A DNA stretch of 64,000 bases from JBDIAG01 sp963835085 (GCA_963835085.1 CAWIED010000001.1:1116001-1180000); one strand, 5' to 3'. Counted from the first letter of the stretch, positions 25,299 through 34,266 are shown. Notes: generated by a model not told the origin, from the letters alone. Program-made: numbers and translations.

Positions 25299-26915
25299 AT
25301 GCGCCGAGCCAAGATCGTCTGCACTCTGGGTCCTGCCGTCTCCTCGTACGAGCAGATTGTTGAACTCGTTGAATCGGGTATGGATGTCGCCCGAATGAAC
25401 ATGTCGCACGGTAAGTACGCCGCCCACAAGGTGGCTTACGACAACGTCCGCAAAGCCTCCGACGAAGTGGGCCGCGCTGTATGTATTTTCGCTGACCTGC
25501 AAGGTCCCAAGATCCGGTTGGCCACCTTCATCGACGGCCCGGTGATGCTCGAACGCGGTGCGCGTTTCATCATCACCGTCGACGACGTAGAGGGCACGGT
25601 CGCTCGAGTCGGCACCACCTACAAGGGCTTGGCCAAGGATGTCTCCAAGGGCCAGTTGATCCTCATCGACGACGGCAAGGTCGCGGTCAAGGTGATCGAC
25701 ATCGTAGGCAACGACGTGGTCACCGAAGTGGTCGTGCCGGGCATGGTCTCGAACAATAAGGGCCTCAACATGCCCGAGATCGCGGTGAACGTGCCGGCCT
25801 TGTCCGACAAAGACACCGAAGACCTGCGCTGGGCTTTGCGAACCGGCGTCGACATGGTCGCGTTGTCGTTCGTCCGTAGTGCCGCCGACGTCGACGACGT
25901 GCGCGCGATCATGGACGAAGAGGGCATCCGGGTTCCGGTCATCGCCAAGATCGAGAAGCCACAGGCGGTCGACAATCTCGAAGAGATCACCGCTGCCTTC
26001 GACGCCGTGATGGTCGCCCGCGGCGACCTGGGTGTCGAACTGCCGCTGGAGCAGGTGCCGCTCGTGCAAAAGCGCGCCGTCGAACTTGCCCGGCGCAACG
26101 CCAAGCCGGTGATCGTGGCCACCCAGGTGCTCGAGTCGATGATCACCGCGCCGCGGCCCACCCGGGCCGAGGCCTCCGACGCCGCCAACGCGGTGCTCGA
26201 CGGCGCTGACGCCATCATGCTCTCCGGCGAGACGTCGGTGGGGGCGTGGCCGTTCGAGGCTGTGCGCACCATGGCGCGCATCATCGAGAACACCGAAGAG
26301 CGGGGGCTCGAGCAGATTCGTCCGCTCGGGACCATTCCCAAGACCACCGGTGGCGCGATCACCGCCGCCGCGGTCGAGGTGGCCACCCGGATCGGGTGTC
26401 CCTACCTGGTGACGTTCAGTCAGTCGGGCGACTCGGCCCGGCGGATGTCGCGCATCCGGTCGCGAATTCCCGTGCTCGCCTTCACCCCGGAGCCAAGGGT
26501 GCGCTCGCAGCTTGCGATGACGTGGGGCATCGAGACGTTCCTCGGCCCGCAGGTCAAGCACACCGACGAGATGGCCCGCCAGGTCGACTCCACTCTGCTC
26601 GACGCCGGGCGTCTGGAGCGCGGCACGATGGTGGTCATCGTGGCCGGCTCTCCTCCCGGCATGTCGGGCACCACCAACGCCCTGCGGGTGCACCAGATCG
26701 GCGACGCCCTCGACGATGCGTGGCCGTCCTATCACGACCCGGTGGAGCTGTCTGCCGCGCAGCAGGCGGTGGCGGACGCGCCCCCCGTCAAGGAGCCGCA
26801 TGAGGCTCCGCAACACGACTTCGAGCCCGCCGAGCCGTTGACGCCGGAGCCCGACGCCGAACCGGTCTCGGTTGAGCACCTCGAGAGCCCGAATGGCGCA
26901 GTCATCCCCGAGTGA
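25299..26915 (+). CDS. pyk: Pyruvate kinase
   Basis: This 538-residue glycolytic enzyme makes pyruvate and ATP from phosphoenolpyruvate and ADP. The barrel has AKIVCTLGPAVSS, MDVARMNMSHGKY, IAKIEKPQAVDNL, MVARGDLGVELPLEQVP and the TATQVLESM-type motif ATQVLESMITAPRPTRAE; DAIMLSGETSVGAWP completes the active site. ATG 25299 is chosen over an upstream in-frame start because the family begins at MRRAKIVCTLGP and GGGG precedes it. After the normal end near residue 490 there is a Pro/Glu/Ala-rich tail of about 45 residues that most relatives lack. Confidence 0.96.
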   Translation: MRRAKIVCTLGPAVSSYEQIVELVESGMDVARMNMSHGKYAAHKVAYDNVRKASDEVGRAVCIFADLQGPKIRLATFIDGPVMLERGARFIITVDDVEGTVARVGTTYKGLAKDVSKGQLILIDDGKVAVKVIDIVGNDVVTEVVVPGMVSNNKGLNMPEIAVNVPALSDKDTEDLRWALRTGVDMVALSFVRSAADVDDVRAIMDEEGIRVPVIAKIEKPQAVDNLEEITAAFDAVMVARGDLGVELPLEQVPLVQKRAVELARRNAKPVIVATQVLESMITAPRPTRAEASDAANAVLDGADAIMLSGETSVGAWPFEAVRTMARIIENTEERGLEQIRPLGTIPKTTGGAITAAAVEVATRIGCPYLVTFSQSGDSARRMSRIRSRIPVLAFTPEPRVRSQLAMTWGIETFLGPQVKHTDEMARQVDSTLLDAGRLERGTMVVIVAGSPPGMSGTTNALRVHQIGDALDDAWPSYHDPVELSAAQQAVADAPPVKEPHEAPQHDFEPAEPLTPEPDAEPVSVEHLESPNGAVIPE

Positions 26916-26938
26916 TCATGAGAGCTGCCTGAAAGGCC

Positions 26939-26967
26939 AAGGCCCCAGTCTTGACGACTGGGGCCTT
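26939..26967. terminator. Bidirectional hairpin between pyk and tRNA-Leu
   Basis: AAGGCCCCAGTC (26939-26950) and its exact complement (26956-26967) enclose a 5-base loop TTGAC. It lies 24 bases beyond the pyk stop and just past the 3' end of the convergent tRNA gene, so it can serve both transcripts. T-content after the stem is low. Confidence 0.8.
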
Positions 26968-26973
26968 GTGCTG

Positions 26974-27059
26974 TGGTGCCGGGTGCGGGATTCGAACCCG
27001 CACGCCCTTTCGGACGGAGCATTTTGAGTGCTCTGTGTCTGCCATTCCACCAACCCGGC
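26974..27059 (-). tRNA. tRNA-Leu(CAA)
   Basis: An 86-base class II tRNA with encoded CCA. The acceptor stem pairs GCCGGGT with ACCCGGC. The anticodon stem GAGCA/TGCTC encloses CTCAAAA, giving anticodon CAA (reads UUG). A long variable arm (GTCC GAAA GGGC) and a T-arm GCGGGTTCGAATCCCGC complete a leucine-type tRNA. It is convergent with pyk. Confidence 0.97.
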
Positions 27060-27149
27060 CAGGTACGTGCTGCTGTGAAGTTATGTGTTCTGGATTGCTT
27101 TCTGGCCCCTGGACCGCTGTAAAAGGCCAGCCGCTCCAGCAGCCGATAC

Positions 27150-27155
27150 TAGGCT
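27150..27155 (+). promoter_or_regulatory. -10-like TAGGCT positioned for a leaderless pdtaR transcript
   Basis: TAGGCT fits the actinobacterial TANNNT -10 pattern and ends 7 bases before the GTG at 27163. There is no good ribosome binding site, so transcription probably begins at or next to the start codon. The same arrangement recurs before polA, uvrA, uvrB and others in this window. Confidence 0.6.
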
Positions 27156-27162
27156 AGCGGAC

Positions 27163-27834
27163 GTGACTTCAGAACCCACGCCAGGAAACACCGCGCCGGA
27201 GGACACCGTGCCAGAGCCGGCCGGCCTCAGCCCGGTCACCACGGCGAACCCGCCCCGGCGGCGCATCGTCGTGGCCGAAGACGAGGCGATCATCCGGCTC
27301 GACCTCGTCGAGATGCTTCGTGAGAAGGGCTTCGACGTCGTTGGCGAGGCTGGTGACGGCGAGGCCGCCGTGCGTCTCGTGGAAGAGCTGCGTCCCGACC
27401 TCGTGGTGATGGACATCAAGATGCCCATTCTCGACGGCATCACGGCGGCCGAGCGCATCGTGTCGGCCCGGCTGGCTCCCGTCGTGCTGCTCACCGCTTT
27501 CTCGCAGACAGAGCTGGTCGAGCGCGCCCGCGACGCCGGCGCGATGGCGTACGTGGTCAAGCCCTTCACGGCGGAGACCCTGCTGCCATCGCTCGAGATC
27601 GCCCTGTCGCGGCATGCGGAGATCCTGGCCCTTGAATCCGAGGTGGCCGAGATCACCGAGCGCTTCGAGACCCGCAAGCAGGTAGAGCGCGCCAAGGGCC
27701 TGCTCATGCAGAGCATGGGCTTGTCCGAGCCCGAGGCCTTCCGCTGGATCCAGAAGACAGCCATGGACCGTCGGATGAGCATGCGTGAGGTTGCGCAGGC
27801 CGTGGTGAGCCAGGCGAGCAAGCCCGCGCGCTGA
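27163..27834 (+). CDS. pdtaR: ANTAR-domain response regulator (PdtaR-like)
   Basis: A 223-residue two-domain regulator. After a low-complexity leader of about 35 residues comes a receiver domain with acidic pocket (IVVAEDEAIIRLDL), phospho-acceptor Asp in LVVMDIKMPILDG, the Thr of LLTAFSQ and the Lys of YVVKPF. The C-terminal ANTAR domain (QVERAKGLLMQSMGLSEPEA) binds paired RNA hairpins to block termination. In mycobacteria the counterpart Rv1626 lies between the same neighbours (pyk side and polA/rpsA side) and is phosphorylated by PdtaS. Its kinase is not in this window. The GTG start is supported by the -10 hexamer 7 bases upstream. Confidence 0.92.
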   Translation: MTSEPTPGNTAPEDTVPEPAGLSPVTTANPPRRRIVVAEDEAIIRLDLVEMLREKGFDVVGEAGDGEAAVRLVEELRPDLVVMDIKMPILDGITAAERIVSARLAPVVLLTAFSQTELVERARDAGAMAYVVKPFTAETLLPSLEIALSRHAEILALESEVAEITERFETRKQVERAKGLLMQSMGLSEPEAFRWIQKTAMDRRMSMREVAQAVVSQASKPAR

Positions 27835-28189
27835 GCTTCGTCGTCGTCACCTTGGTCACGACTGCGCAACAACCAGTCAATTTAGCTGATTCGGGCGCAG
27901 CAGCCCAGGCGGACATGGATAGGTTGCAAGGGCGTCAGTCGTCGTCGTTGGGGTGCGCTGGGAAATAGGCAGATATTTCTCGGGGCCCTTTGGCCCGGGT
28001 GATGCCGTGCTTTGCCGCGCACGAAACGTGTGCGGTCGAGCGAAGGGCGCGGCGGCAAATAAGCGCAGTGGTTATTTGTTGGCGCGCCCTAAGACCAAGA
28101 TTCGGGGCGGAGTCTTGCGGCATTCACGGTGCCTGCAGGCACGCTGGAAGCGCTGAGATGAGCGGCGTCCACTGGCGAAAGGGTTTGGC
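27835..28189 (+). other. Gene-free region with an AT-rich operator-like palindrome
   Basis: No gene is supported in these 355 bases. CAAATAA (28056-28062) and TTATTTG (28072-28078) form a perfect 7-bp inverted repeat with a 9-base centre, conspicuous in such G+C-rich DNA and about 110 bases before the lipoprotein gene at 28190. It looks like a dimeric regulator site, but the protein is unknown. AAAGGG precedes the start at 28190. Confidence 0.45.
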
Positions 28190-29410
28190 ATGAGGCGAGG
28201 TTCTGCGCTGGGGGCGTGGTTGACGCTCGGAGTGCTGGCGTTGGCTGGTTGTACCCAGAACGACCCGGTCCATTCTTCCCGCTCGGCCACTGCCACCGCC
28301 TCCGTGGCCCCACAAGGTGACGGCAGGCTGGTGATCGCAACCCTGAGCGGCGCTCAGGGCGCTGCGGGAGCGGCGCAGCGGGCGGCGGTCAAGGTCGCGG
28401 TCGGTGAGATCAACGCCGCGGGCGGCGTCAATGGCAGCCCAGTGAGCCAGGTGGACGTCACCGACACCAGCGCAACCCCCGCCGTCAGCCAACTGAGCAC
28501 GGCGAAGGCCGACGCCGTTGTCGGCACGCCGGCGACCTCCGAGGAGGCCGCTGCCCTGGTGGCGGCCAAGTCAGTGGTGTTCGAGCCGACCGCTGCAGTG
28601 GGGGAGTCGAGCGACGGCATGATCGTGCGGATGACCCCCGACGCGGCGGTGCTGACCGGCGCGCTGGGATCGGTGATCGAGGCAGACGGCCATAAGTCGC
28701 TCGCGGTGCTGGCCGCCGGCGATGGACCGGGCAAGAGCGTCGCCAAAGCGCTTACTGCAGACCTGGCCAAAGACACCGGCAACAAGGTCGAGCTGGCGAC
28801 CGACCCGGTGCTGTACAGCCCGGCATCGGATGGCTTCACGGTGGAGGTCACCAAGATCAAGGGCGCCAAGCCCGATGCGGTCGTGCTAGCTGGTGGCCAG
28901 GAGATCTCGCGGATCGTTCCCGAGCTGGCGATCCAGCGCCTCGGACCGGCGGACCTCGCCACCTACCTCGTGGGCGCCGGCGCCACTGACCACACCGACC
29001 TTGCGGCCGGAGCGTTGAAGGGTGCCAAGGCGGTGCGCCCCGGCACCGGACTGTCGGAGCAGTTGAAGCAGCGGCTAGTGGCTGTCGACCCCACCCTGAC
29101 CGACTTCTCGGGTGCCGAACAGGCCTATGACGCAACCGTTCTCATTGCCCTGGCCGCCCAGGCGAGCAAGGACGACGCGGGTCCGGTGCTGGCCAAACAG
29201 GTCGACGCCGTGGCCGAGAAAGGCAGCAAGTGCACCACGGCCGAGGCCTGTCTCAGCCTGGCCAAGTCGGGCAAAGACCTGCGCTACGTCGGGGCCTCCG
29301 GGGCGCTCGGCTTCGATGCCGCCGGCCGCCGGACGGTTTCTTCGGCCACCGTGGCCGACTACGACGACGCCAACCGGCTCGGCGCTACGACACTCGTGAC
29401 GGTGAACTGA
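28190..29410 (+). CDS. Periplasmic-binding-type lipoprotein (LivK-like fold)
   Basis: A 406-residue exported protein whose start, MRRGSALGAWLTLGVLALAGC, is a lipoprotein signal with an LAGC lipobox. The body resembles type I solute-binding proteins for amino acids: RLVIATLSGAQGAAG at the first strand, VAVGEINAAGGVNG, and IKGAKPDAVVLAGGQE in the second lobe. No permease or ATPase gene is beside it, unlike the second binding protein at 37594, which heads a full transporter operon. It may be an orphan binding protein serving another transporter or a sensor. The ligand is unknown. Confidence 0.78.
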   Translation: MRRGSALGAWLTLGVLALAGCTQNDPVHSSRSATATASVAPQGDGRLVIATLSGAQGAAGAAQRAAVKVAVGEINAAGGVNGSPVSQVDVTDTSATPAVSQLSTAKADAVVGTPATSEEAAALVAAKSVVFEPTAAVGESSDGMIVRMTPDAAVLTGALGSVIEADGHKSLAVLAAGDGPGKSVAKALTADLAKDTGNKVELATDPVLYSPASDGFTVEVTKIKGAKPDAVVLAGGQEISRIVPELAIQRLGPADLATYLVGAGATDHTDLAAGALKGAKAVRPGTGLSEQLKQRLVAVDPTLTDFSGAEQAYDATVLIALAAQASKDDAGPVLAKQVDAVAEKGSKCTTAEACLSLAKSGKDLRYVGASGALGFDAAGRRTVSSATVADYDDANRLGATTLVTVN

Positions 29411-29446
29411 CCGACCACTCGCGTGCGTCTGTGTGGTTGGTCTGGT

Positions 29447-29555
29447 GGTGCCAGCCGCGTGGAATAAGCCGCCTTTGGCATGGTGCAGCGAGGCCAAAGG
29501 CGGAACGGCCAGCCTGCCGGGTGCCAGCCGCGTGAAATACGCCGCCTTGGGCACC
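29447..29555. repeat. Two palindromic units of the 73-bp-period family
   Basis: Units at 29447-29481 and 29520-29555 are 73 bases apart with a 38-base spacer. Read on the minus strand they give cores GCCAAAGGCGGCTTATTCCA and CCCAAGGCGGCGTATTTCA, then ACGCGGCTGGCACC. They are near-copies of the type B unit in the 12.4-13.1 kb array, inverted. They lie directly after the lipoprotein stop and can fold into hairpins, so they may also end its transcript. Confidence 0.88.
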
Positions 29556-29676
29556 ACCCGGGCAAAGCCAACGGCACGATTTATTCCTCGCCGAGCCGGA
29601 TCAGTACCCGCGAATTTAAGGAAGATCCGCGGCTACGACAAGCGATTTGATCGGCGGCAACTCGGCCCGCGTTTCG

Positions 29677-29841
29677 TCAGACGCCTCGCTCCGACGCAAG
29701 CAGCCCGGCCAACCCCTCAACGATCGACGCAAGAGACTTGGCGTCTCGAAGCATCGTCCAGGTGTCGGCATCGCCGTCGAGCCAACGGAATAGCCGACGT
29801 ACGCGTTGAGCGGCCGAGAAGGGTGCAGACCGGCTACTCAT
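29677..29841 (-). CDS. Possible small protein, 54 residues
   Basis: An ATG at 29841 opens a 54-residue frame starting MSSRSAPFSAAQRVRRLF and containing RWLDGDADTWTMLRDAKSLA, which looks amphipathic and helical. AAGG lies about 11 bases upstream. The frame is antisense to the gene-free stretch before polA. Codon use is only weakly G/C-ending, and I recognise no family, so this is tentative. The rest of 29556-30063 holds no other supported gene. Confidence 0.25.
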   Translation of the reverse strand: MSSRSAPFSAAQRVRRLFRWLDGDADTWTMLRDAKSLASIVEGLAGLLASERGV

Positions 29842-30063
29842 GCCCCAACCTTAGGCAACGAGCAACTCGTCCTTCCGATTGATGAACGCTTCAGATCGTT
29901 CAGCCCAAGCTGCCACCGACGGCCTCGAACCAGCAGCGTCGTTACGGGAGTCGAGGTTTCATGGGGAGGGCGATCGCGGAGCGTCCCGGCACTTCGCCGA
30001 GAGTCCCAGCCAACGTGGGGGCCTCGCCGGGTCCGCGCGCAAAGCGATGTCGGTGCCGACCCG

Positions 30064-30069
30064 TACTCT
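30064..30069 (+). promoter_or_regulatory. -10-like TACTCT for a leaderless polA transcript
   Basis: TACTCT (TANNNT type) ends 6 bases before the GTG at 30076, and no ribosome binding site is visible. The geometry fits a leaderless mRNA. It also argues for this start over upstream in-frame alternatives that would add about 90 residues unlike any PolA. Confidence 0.55.
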
Positions 30070-30075
30070 TTTCGG

Positions 30076-32919
30076 GTGAGCCCCAGCAGAGCTAGCAGCA
30101 CCCCAGCGAGCACCCCCAAGACCGCGCCGGCGCGAGGGCGGCTGACGCCGTCGGGTCGTCCCAGCCGGGCTCCCGAGGCGCCCATCAGGCTCGGCAGCGC
30201 GGCCAGCGGCCGGCCGAAGCTGTTGCTCATCGACGGTCACTCCATGGCCTACCGGGCGTTCTTCTCGCACCCGGCCGAGAACTTCTCCACGAGCACCGGG
30301 CAATACACCAACGCGGTGTACGGGTTCACGTCCATGCTCATCAACCTGCTGCGCGACGAGGCGCCCACCCATGCCGGTGTCGCCTTCGACGTCTCTCGGC
30401 AGACCTTCCGGGCCCAGGAATACGTCGAGTACAAGGCAAACCGGAGCGAGACCCGGGAGGAGTTCCGCGGTCAGGTCGACCTGGTCAAAGAGGTGCTGGG
30501 AGCGCTGCGCATCCCAGGGTTGCAACTCGATGGCTTCGAGGCCGACGACATCATCGCGACGCTCTCCCGACAGGCGGTAGCCGAGGGCTACGAGGTGGTG
30601 ATCTGCTCGGGCGATCGCGACTGCCTGCAGCTGGTCGACGAGAACTGCACCGTGTTGATGCCGGCTACGGGTGTCTCCGACCTACGCCGGATGACGCCCG
30701 AGACCGTGCAGGAGAAATACAAGGTGCCGCCCCGGCAGTACCCGGAATTGGCCGCGCTGGTGGGCGAGACGAGCGACAACCTGCCGGGGGTACCCGGCGT
30801 CGGTGCGGGCACGGCTGCGCAGTGGCTGCACAAATTCGGCGATCTCGACTCCATCATCGCCCGGGTCAACGAGGTCACGGGCAAGCGGGGTGAGGCGCTG
30901 CGCGAACACCTCTCCGACGTAATTCGTAACCGGCGGCTCAACGCACTGGTCACCGACCTGGCGCTGGAGCTCGGCCCCGACGATCTCAAGCTCGTTGGCT
31001 GGGATCGCGAGCAGGTGCATCAGGTCTTCGACGGTCTGGAGTTCCGAATCCTGCGCGAGCGGCTCTTCGAGTACATCGCGCCCCCCGAACCGGAGGCGGA
31101 GGAGGGCTTCGATCTGCGCCTCGCGCGGCTGGCCGGCGCGGCCGTCGAGCCCTGGCTGGCCGAGCACGCCCAGCAGCCCGTGGGGGTTTCGGTCAGCGGC
31201 GATCTGCGGGTCGGCGGCCTGGCCGACGGCATCGCGGTGGCATCGTCCGACGGGTCGACGGCCTGGATCGACCTCACGGCCGACGATCCGCTCGGTCAGG
31301 AGGCACTGGGGGAGTGGCTGGCCGATCCAGCCCAGCACCTCTACTTCCACGATGCCAAGCCGTCGTTGCATGCCCTCCGAGGTCGTGGGCTGCCGGTGGC
31401 CGGCCTCGCCGGTGACACCCAACTGGCCGCCTATCTCTCCCGGCCCGATCAGCGTTCGTACGATCTCGCCGACCTGTCGGTGCGGCACTTGCACCGCGAG
31501 CTGCGGGTCGAGCCTGCCGAGATGGCCCCCCACGACGACAACGGCCAAGGCCTGCTAGACGTCCTCGACGACGCTCCTGCGCTCGATCCGGCCGAGCCCG
31601 CAGCCGTACGGGCCACTGCAGTGCTCGAGCTCACCGACGTGTTGCGCACCGAGCTGGCCGAGCGCGGTGGCGACGCACTGTTGGGTGAGCTCGAACTGCC
31701 CTTGGTCGAAGTGTTGCGGCAGATGGAAGAGACCGGCATCTCGGCCGACGTCGACCTGCTGCAGCAGTTGGCCGGCACCTTCGACTCGGGAGTGGCGCAG
31801 GCTCAGGCCGACGCGTACTCGGCCCTGGGCGAGCACGCGCTCGACGAGTTCGGCCGGCAGATCAACCTCGGCTCGCCCAAGCAGCTACAGGTCGTGTTGT
31901 TCGACAAGCTCGCCATGCCCAAGACCAAGCGCACCAAGACGGGTTACACCACCGATGCCGAGGCCCTCACCGATCTGTTCATCAAGACCGACAACGAGTT
32001 CCTACGCCACCTGCTGATCCACCGCGACATCATCCGGTTGCGGCAGACCGTCGATGGGCTCATCAAGTCGGTGGCAGACGACGGCCGCATCCACACGACC
32101 TACCAGCAGACGATCGCCGCCACCGGGCGGCTGTCGTCCACCGACCCGAACCTGCAGAACATCCCGGTGCGCACCGAGGCGGGCCGCCAGATCCGCTCGG
32201 TATTCGTAGTGGGCGACGGCTACGAGTGCCTGCTGGCGGCCGACTACTCCCAGATCGAGATGCGGATCATGGCGCACCTGTCGGGCGACGAGGGCCTCAT
32301 CACCGCGTTCAACTCCGGCGAAGACCTGCATTCCTTCGTCGGTTCGCGGGTGTTCGGGGTGCCGCCCGAAGAGGTCACGTCGGCCATGCGCTCCAAGATC
32401 AAGGCGATGTCGTACGGGCTCGCCTACGGGTTGTCGGCGTTCGGGCTGAGCAAGCAGCTGCGGATCGGCACCGACGAGGCGCAAGCGCTGATGCAGGAGT
32501 ACTTCGAACGCTTCGGCGGAGTGCGCGACTTCCTTACCGGGGTGGTCGCCCAGGCCCGCAAGGACGGGTACACCGAGACCATCCTCGGACGCCGGCGTTA
32601 CCTGCCAGACCTGGTGTCGGACAACCGAAACCGTCGGATGATGGCCGAGCGGATGGCCTTGAACGCTCCGATCCAGGGGTCTGCCGCCGACATCATCAAG
32701 GTGGCCATGCTCGGTGTCGACCGAGCGCTGCGCGAGGAGAACCTGGCCTCCCGGATGTTGCTGCAGGTCCACGACGAACTCGTGCTCGAAGTGGCGCCTG
32801 GGGAGCGGGAGGCCGTCGAGGCGCTGGTGCGTCGCGAGATGGGTGCTGCCGCAGATCTCAAGGTGCCGCTCGACGTCTCCGTCGGGGTCGGACGCTCCTG
32901 GCACGACGCCGCCCACTGA
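30076..32919 (+). CDS. polA: DNA polymerase I
   Basis: This 947-residue repair and Okazaki-fragment polymerase has a variable N-terminal leader of about 55 residues, then the 5'-3' nuclease domain (LLLIDGHSMAYRAFF, GFEADDIIATLS, ICSGDRDCLQLVDE, LPGVPGVGAGTAAQWL). The central 3'-5' exonuclease domain lacks the usual DxE motif and is probably inactive, as in other actinobacteria. The C-terminal polymerase has motif A LLAADYSQIEMRIMAHLSG, motif B RSKIKAMSYGLAYGLSAFG and motif C LQVHDELVLEV with its catalytic Asp. It is monocistronic, between a repeat/gene-free area and an aldolase-like gene. Confidence 0.96.
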   Translation: MSPSRASSTPASTPKTAPARGRLTPSGRPSRAPEAPIRLGSAASGRPKLLLIDGHSMAYRAFFSHPAENFSTSTGQYTNAVYGFTSMLINLLRDEAPTHAGVAFDVSRQTFRAQEYVEYKANRSETREEFRGQVDLVKEVLGALRIPGLQLDGFEADDIIATLSRQAVAEGYEVVICSGDRDCLQLVDENCTVLMPATGVSDLRRMTPETVQEKYKVPPRQYPELAALVGETSDNLPGVPGVGAGTAAQWLHKFGDLDSIIARVNEVTGKRGEALREHLSDVIRNRRLNALVTDLALELGPDDLKLVGWDREQVHQVFDGLEFRILRERLFEYIAPPEPEAEEGFDLRLARLAGAAVEPWLAEHAQQPVGVSVSGDLRVGGLADGIAVASSDGSTAWIDLTADDPLGQEALGEWLADPAQHLYFHDAKPSLHALRGRGLPVAGLAGDTQLAAYLSRPDQRSYDLADLSVRHLHRELRVEPAEMAPHDDNGQGLLDVLDDAPALDPAEPAAVRATAVLELTDVLRTELAERGGDALLGELELPLVEVLRQMEETGISADVDLLQQLAGTFDSGVAQAQADAYSALGEHALDEFGRQINLGSPKQLQVVLFDKLAMPKTKRTKTGYTTDAEALTDLFIKTDNEFLRHLLIHRDIIRLRQTVDGLIKSVADDGRIHTTYQQTIAATGRLSSTDPNLQNIPVRTEAGRQIRSVFVVGDGYECLLAADYSQIEMRIMAHLSGDEGLITAFNSGEDLHSFVGSRVFGVPPEEVTSAMRSKIKAMSYGLAYGLSAFGLSKQLRIGTDEAQALMQEYFERFGGVRDFLTGVVAQARKDGYTETILGRRRYLPDLVSDNRNRRMMAERMALNAPIQGSAADIIKVAMLGVDRALREENLASRMLLQVHDELVLEVAPGEREAVEALVRREMGAAADLKVPLDVSVGVGRSWHDAAH

Positions 32920-33034
32920 GCCGAATCCACCACCGCTCACGCACGCATCGAGGTGGGCACGTAGCTCGGCGGGTGAGCCCGGGAAGGCTCCTCCGGTCTT
33001 GCCACCGGAGCGCCGGTCCGGTCAGACTCGCCCC

Positions 33035-33793
33035 GTGACTGCATTGGTGCATGGTGACGAGGATCAGCTCGCCGCGGAAGCGCAGACCCGTCCGCAATTG
33101 GCAGCGGCCTTCCGGTGGGCTGCCCGACTCGGCTTCCACGAGGCGACTGCCAATCACTTCAGCGCCGCAGTCAGTCCTGACGGCCGGCACTTTCTGCTCA
33201 ATCCCAAGGGAAGCCACTTCTCGCGGATGAGGGCCGGTCAGCTGCTTCTGCTCGACGCCGAGGCGGCCGCAGACAGTTACCCCGAGGCTGACCCCACAGC
33301 CTGGGTGCTGCATGGGCAGATCCACCGGCTCGTGCCTCGGGTCCGGGTGGTGATGCATACGCACATGCCTTTCGCCACCACGCTCGCCTGCCTCGCCGAC
33401 TACGAGTTCGCGATGCTCGACCAGAATGCCTGCCGGTTCTACGGCCGGGTCGGCTACGACCGCGACTACGCAGGCATGGCGCTCGACCAGGGCGACGGAG
33501 AGCGAGTGGCCAAGCTGCTTGGCGACGACATCAGCGTCCTGATGCTGGGCAATCACGGCGTGATGGTGATCGCGGACAGCGTCGCGATGGCTTTCGACGA
33601 GCTCTACTACTTCGAAAAGGCTTGTCAAGTGCAGGTTCTCGCGCTCAGCACCGGTCGCGAACTGGCGATCATTCCTGACGATGTGGCAGCGCTGGCGCAG
33701 TCGCAATGGCGCGACTATCCCGAAGTGGCAGACCTCCACCTCAACGCCCTGATGGAGATCCTCGACACTGACGAACCCGACTACCGCAGCTGA
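33035..33793 (+). CDS. Class II aldolase/adducin-family protein
   Basis: A 252-residue protein of the zinc-dependent class II aldolase/adducin fold. Metal-binding histidines are visible in VVMHTHMPFATTLAC and in LMLGNHGVMVIAD. ATANHFSAAVSPDGRHFLLNPKGSHFS matches the substrate-loop region. The GTG at 33035 is chosen because the domain begins soon after; CAGACT ends 6 bases before it, fitting a leaderless start. Family members act on L-fuculose phosphate, ribulose phosphate or related sugars, and some are not aldolases at all. The surroundings give no substrate clue. Confidence 0.78.
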   Translation: MTALVHGDEDQLAAEAQTRPQLAAAFRWAARLGFHEATANHFSAAVSPDGRHFLLNPKGSHFSRMRAGQLLLLDAEAAADSYPEADPTAWVLHGQIHRLVPRVRVVMHTHMPFATTLACLADYEFAMLDQNACRFYGRVGYDRDYAGMALDQGDGERVAKLLGDDISVLMLGNHGVMVIADSVAMAFDELYYFEKACQVQVLALSTGRELAIIPDDVAALAQSQWRDYPEVADLHLNALMEILDTDEPDYRS

Positions 33794-33902
33794 GATTGGG
33801 ACGCGGGACATAGCTGTTATTTCCTGACGCATCCTCCAGATCTCGCACTAAAGACCACGCGGCGCGGGGGGCGAGGTCGGCCGACAACCGGGCGCGCCCT
33901 TA

Positions 33903-34156
33903 GGTGCCAACTGCGGCGGATATACCGCGAGCGGCACCACGCAACGACCCCAACCCCGGTTCCGGGGCTCAGCTTGGTGTCAACCGCGGGGATGCACCGC
34001 AGCTGGCACCACTCAACGAGCCCGACCCGGGTTCCGGCGCCCAATCTGATGCCAACCGCGGCGGATAGACCGCGAGCGGCACCACGCAACGACCCCCACC
34101 CCGGTTCCGGTACCCAACCTGGTGCCAACCGCGGCAACTTCACCGCGAACGGCACC
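33903..34156. repeat. Four palindromic units, 73-bp period (third locus of the family)
   Basis: Units start at 33903, 33976, 34048 and 34121 (spacing 73, 72, 73). Each is 35-36 bases, begins GGTGCCAAC or a close variant, has inner CGCGG/CCGCG and ends GGCACC. The three spacers are each 37 bases and resemble each other (starts like ACGCAACGACCC, middle GGTTCCGG). Unit and spacer lengths equal those at 12.4-13.1 kb and 29.4 kb, although the cores have diverged. The array lies between the aldolase-like and methyltransferase genes. Confidence 0.9.
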
Positions 34157-34225
34157 ACCCAGCGACTCCGGAGGGTGATATGTCGAGTCTGACTTCTGCA
34201 GGGCTGTGAACGGTCGGGTTTCTAA

Positions 34226-34266
34226 CGCTATGGCAATGCCCCACCGGACGGGGCATCGTCATAGCG
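34226..34266. other. 41-base hairpin with symmetric internal loop
   Basis: CGCTATG-GCA-ATGCCCC, a 7-base loop ACCGGAC, then GGGGCAT-CGT-CATAGCG: two perfect 7-bp stems stacked across a 3x3 internal loop. It lies between the repeat array and the methyltransferase end. It may be the methyltransferase terminator, although it lies 250 bases beyond that stop, or a structured RNA. The remaining bases, 34267-34516, show no gene. Confidence 0.55.
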
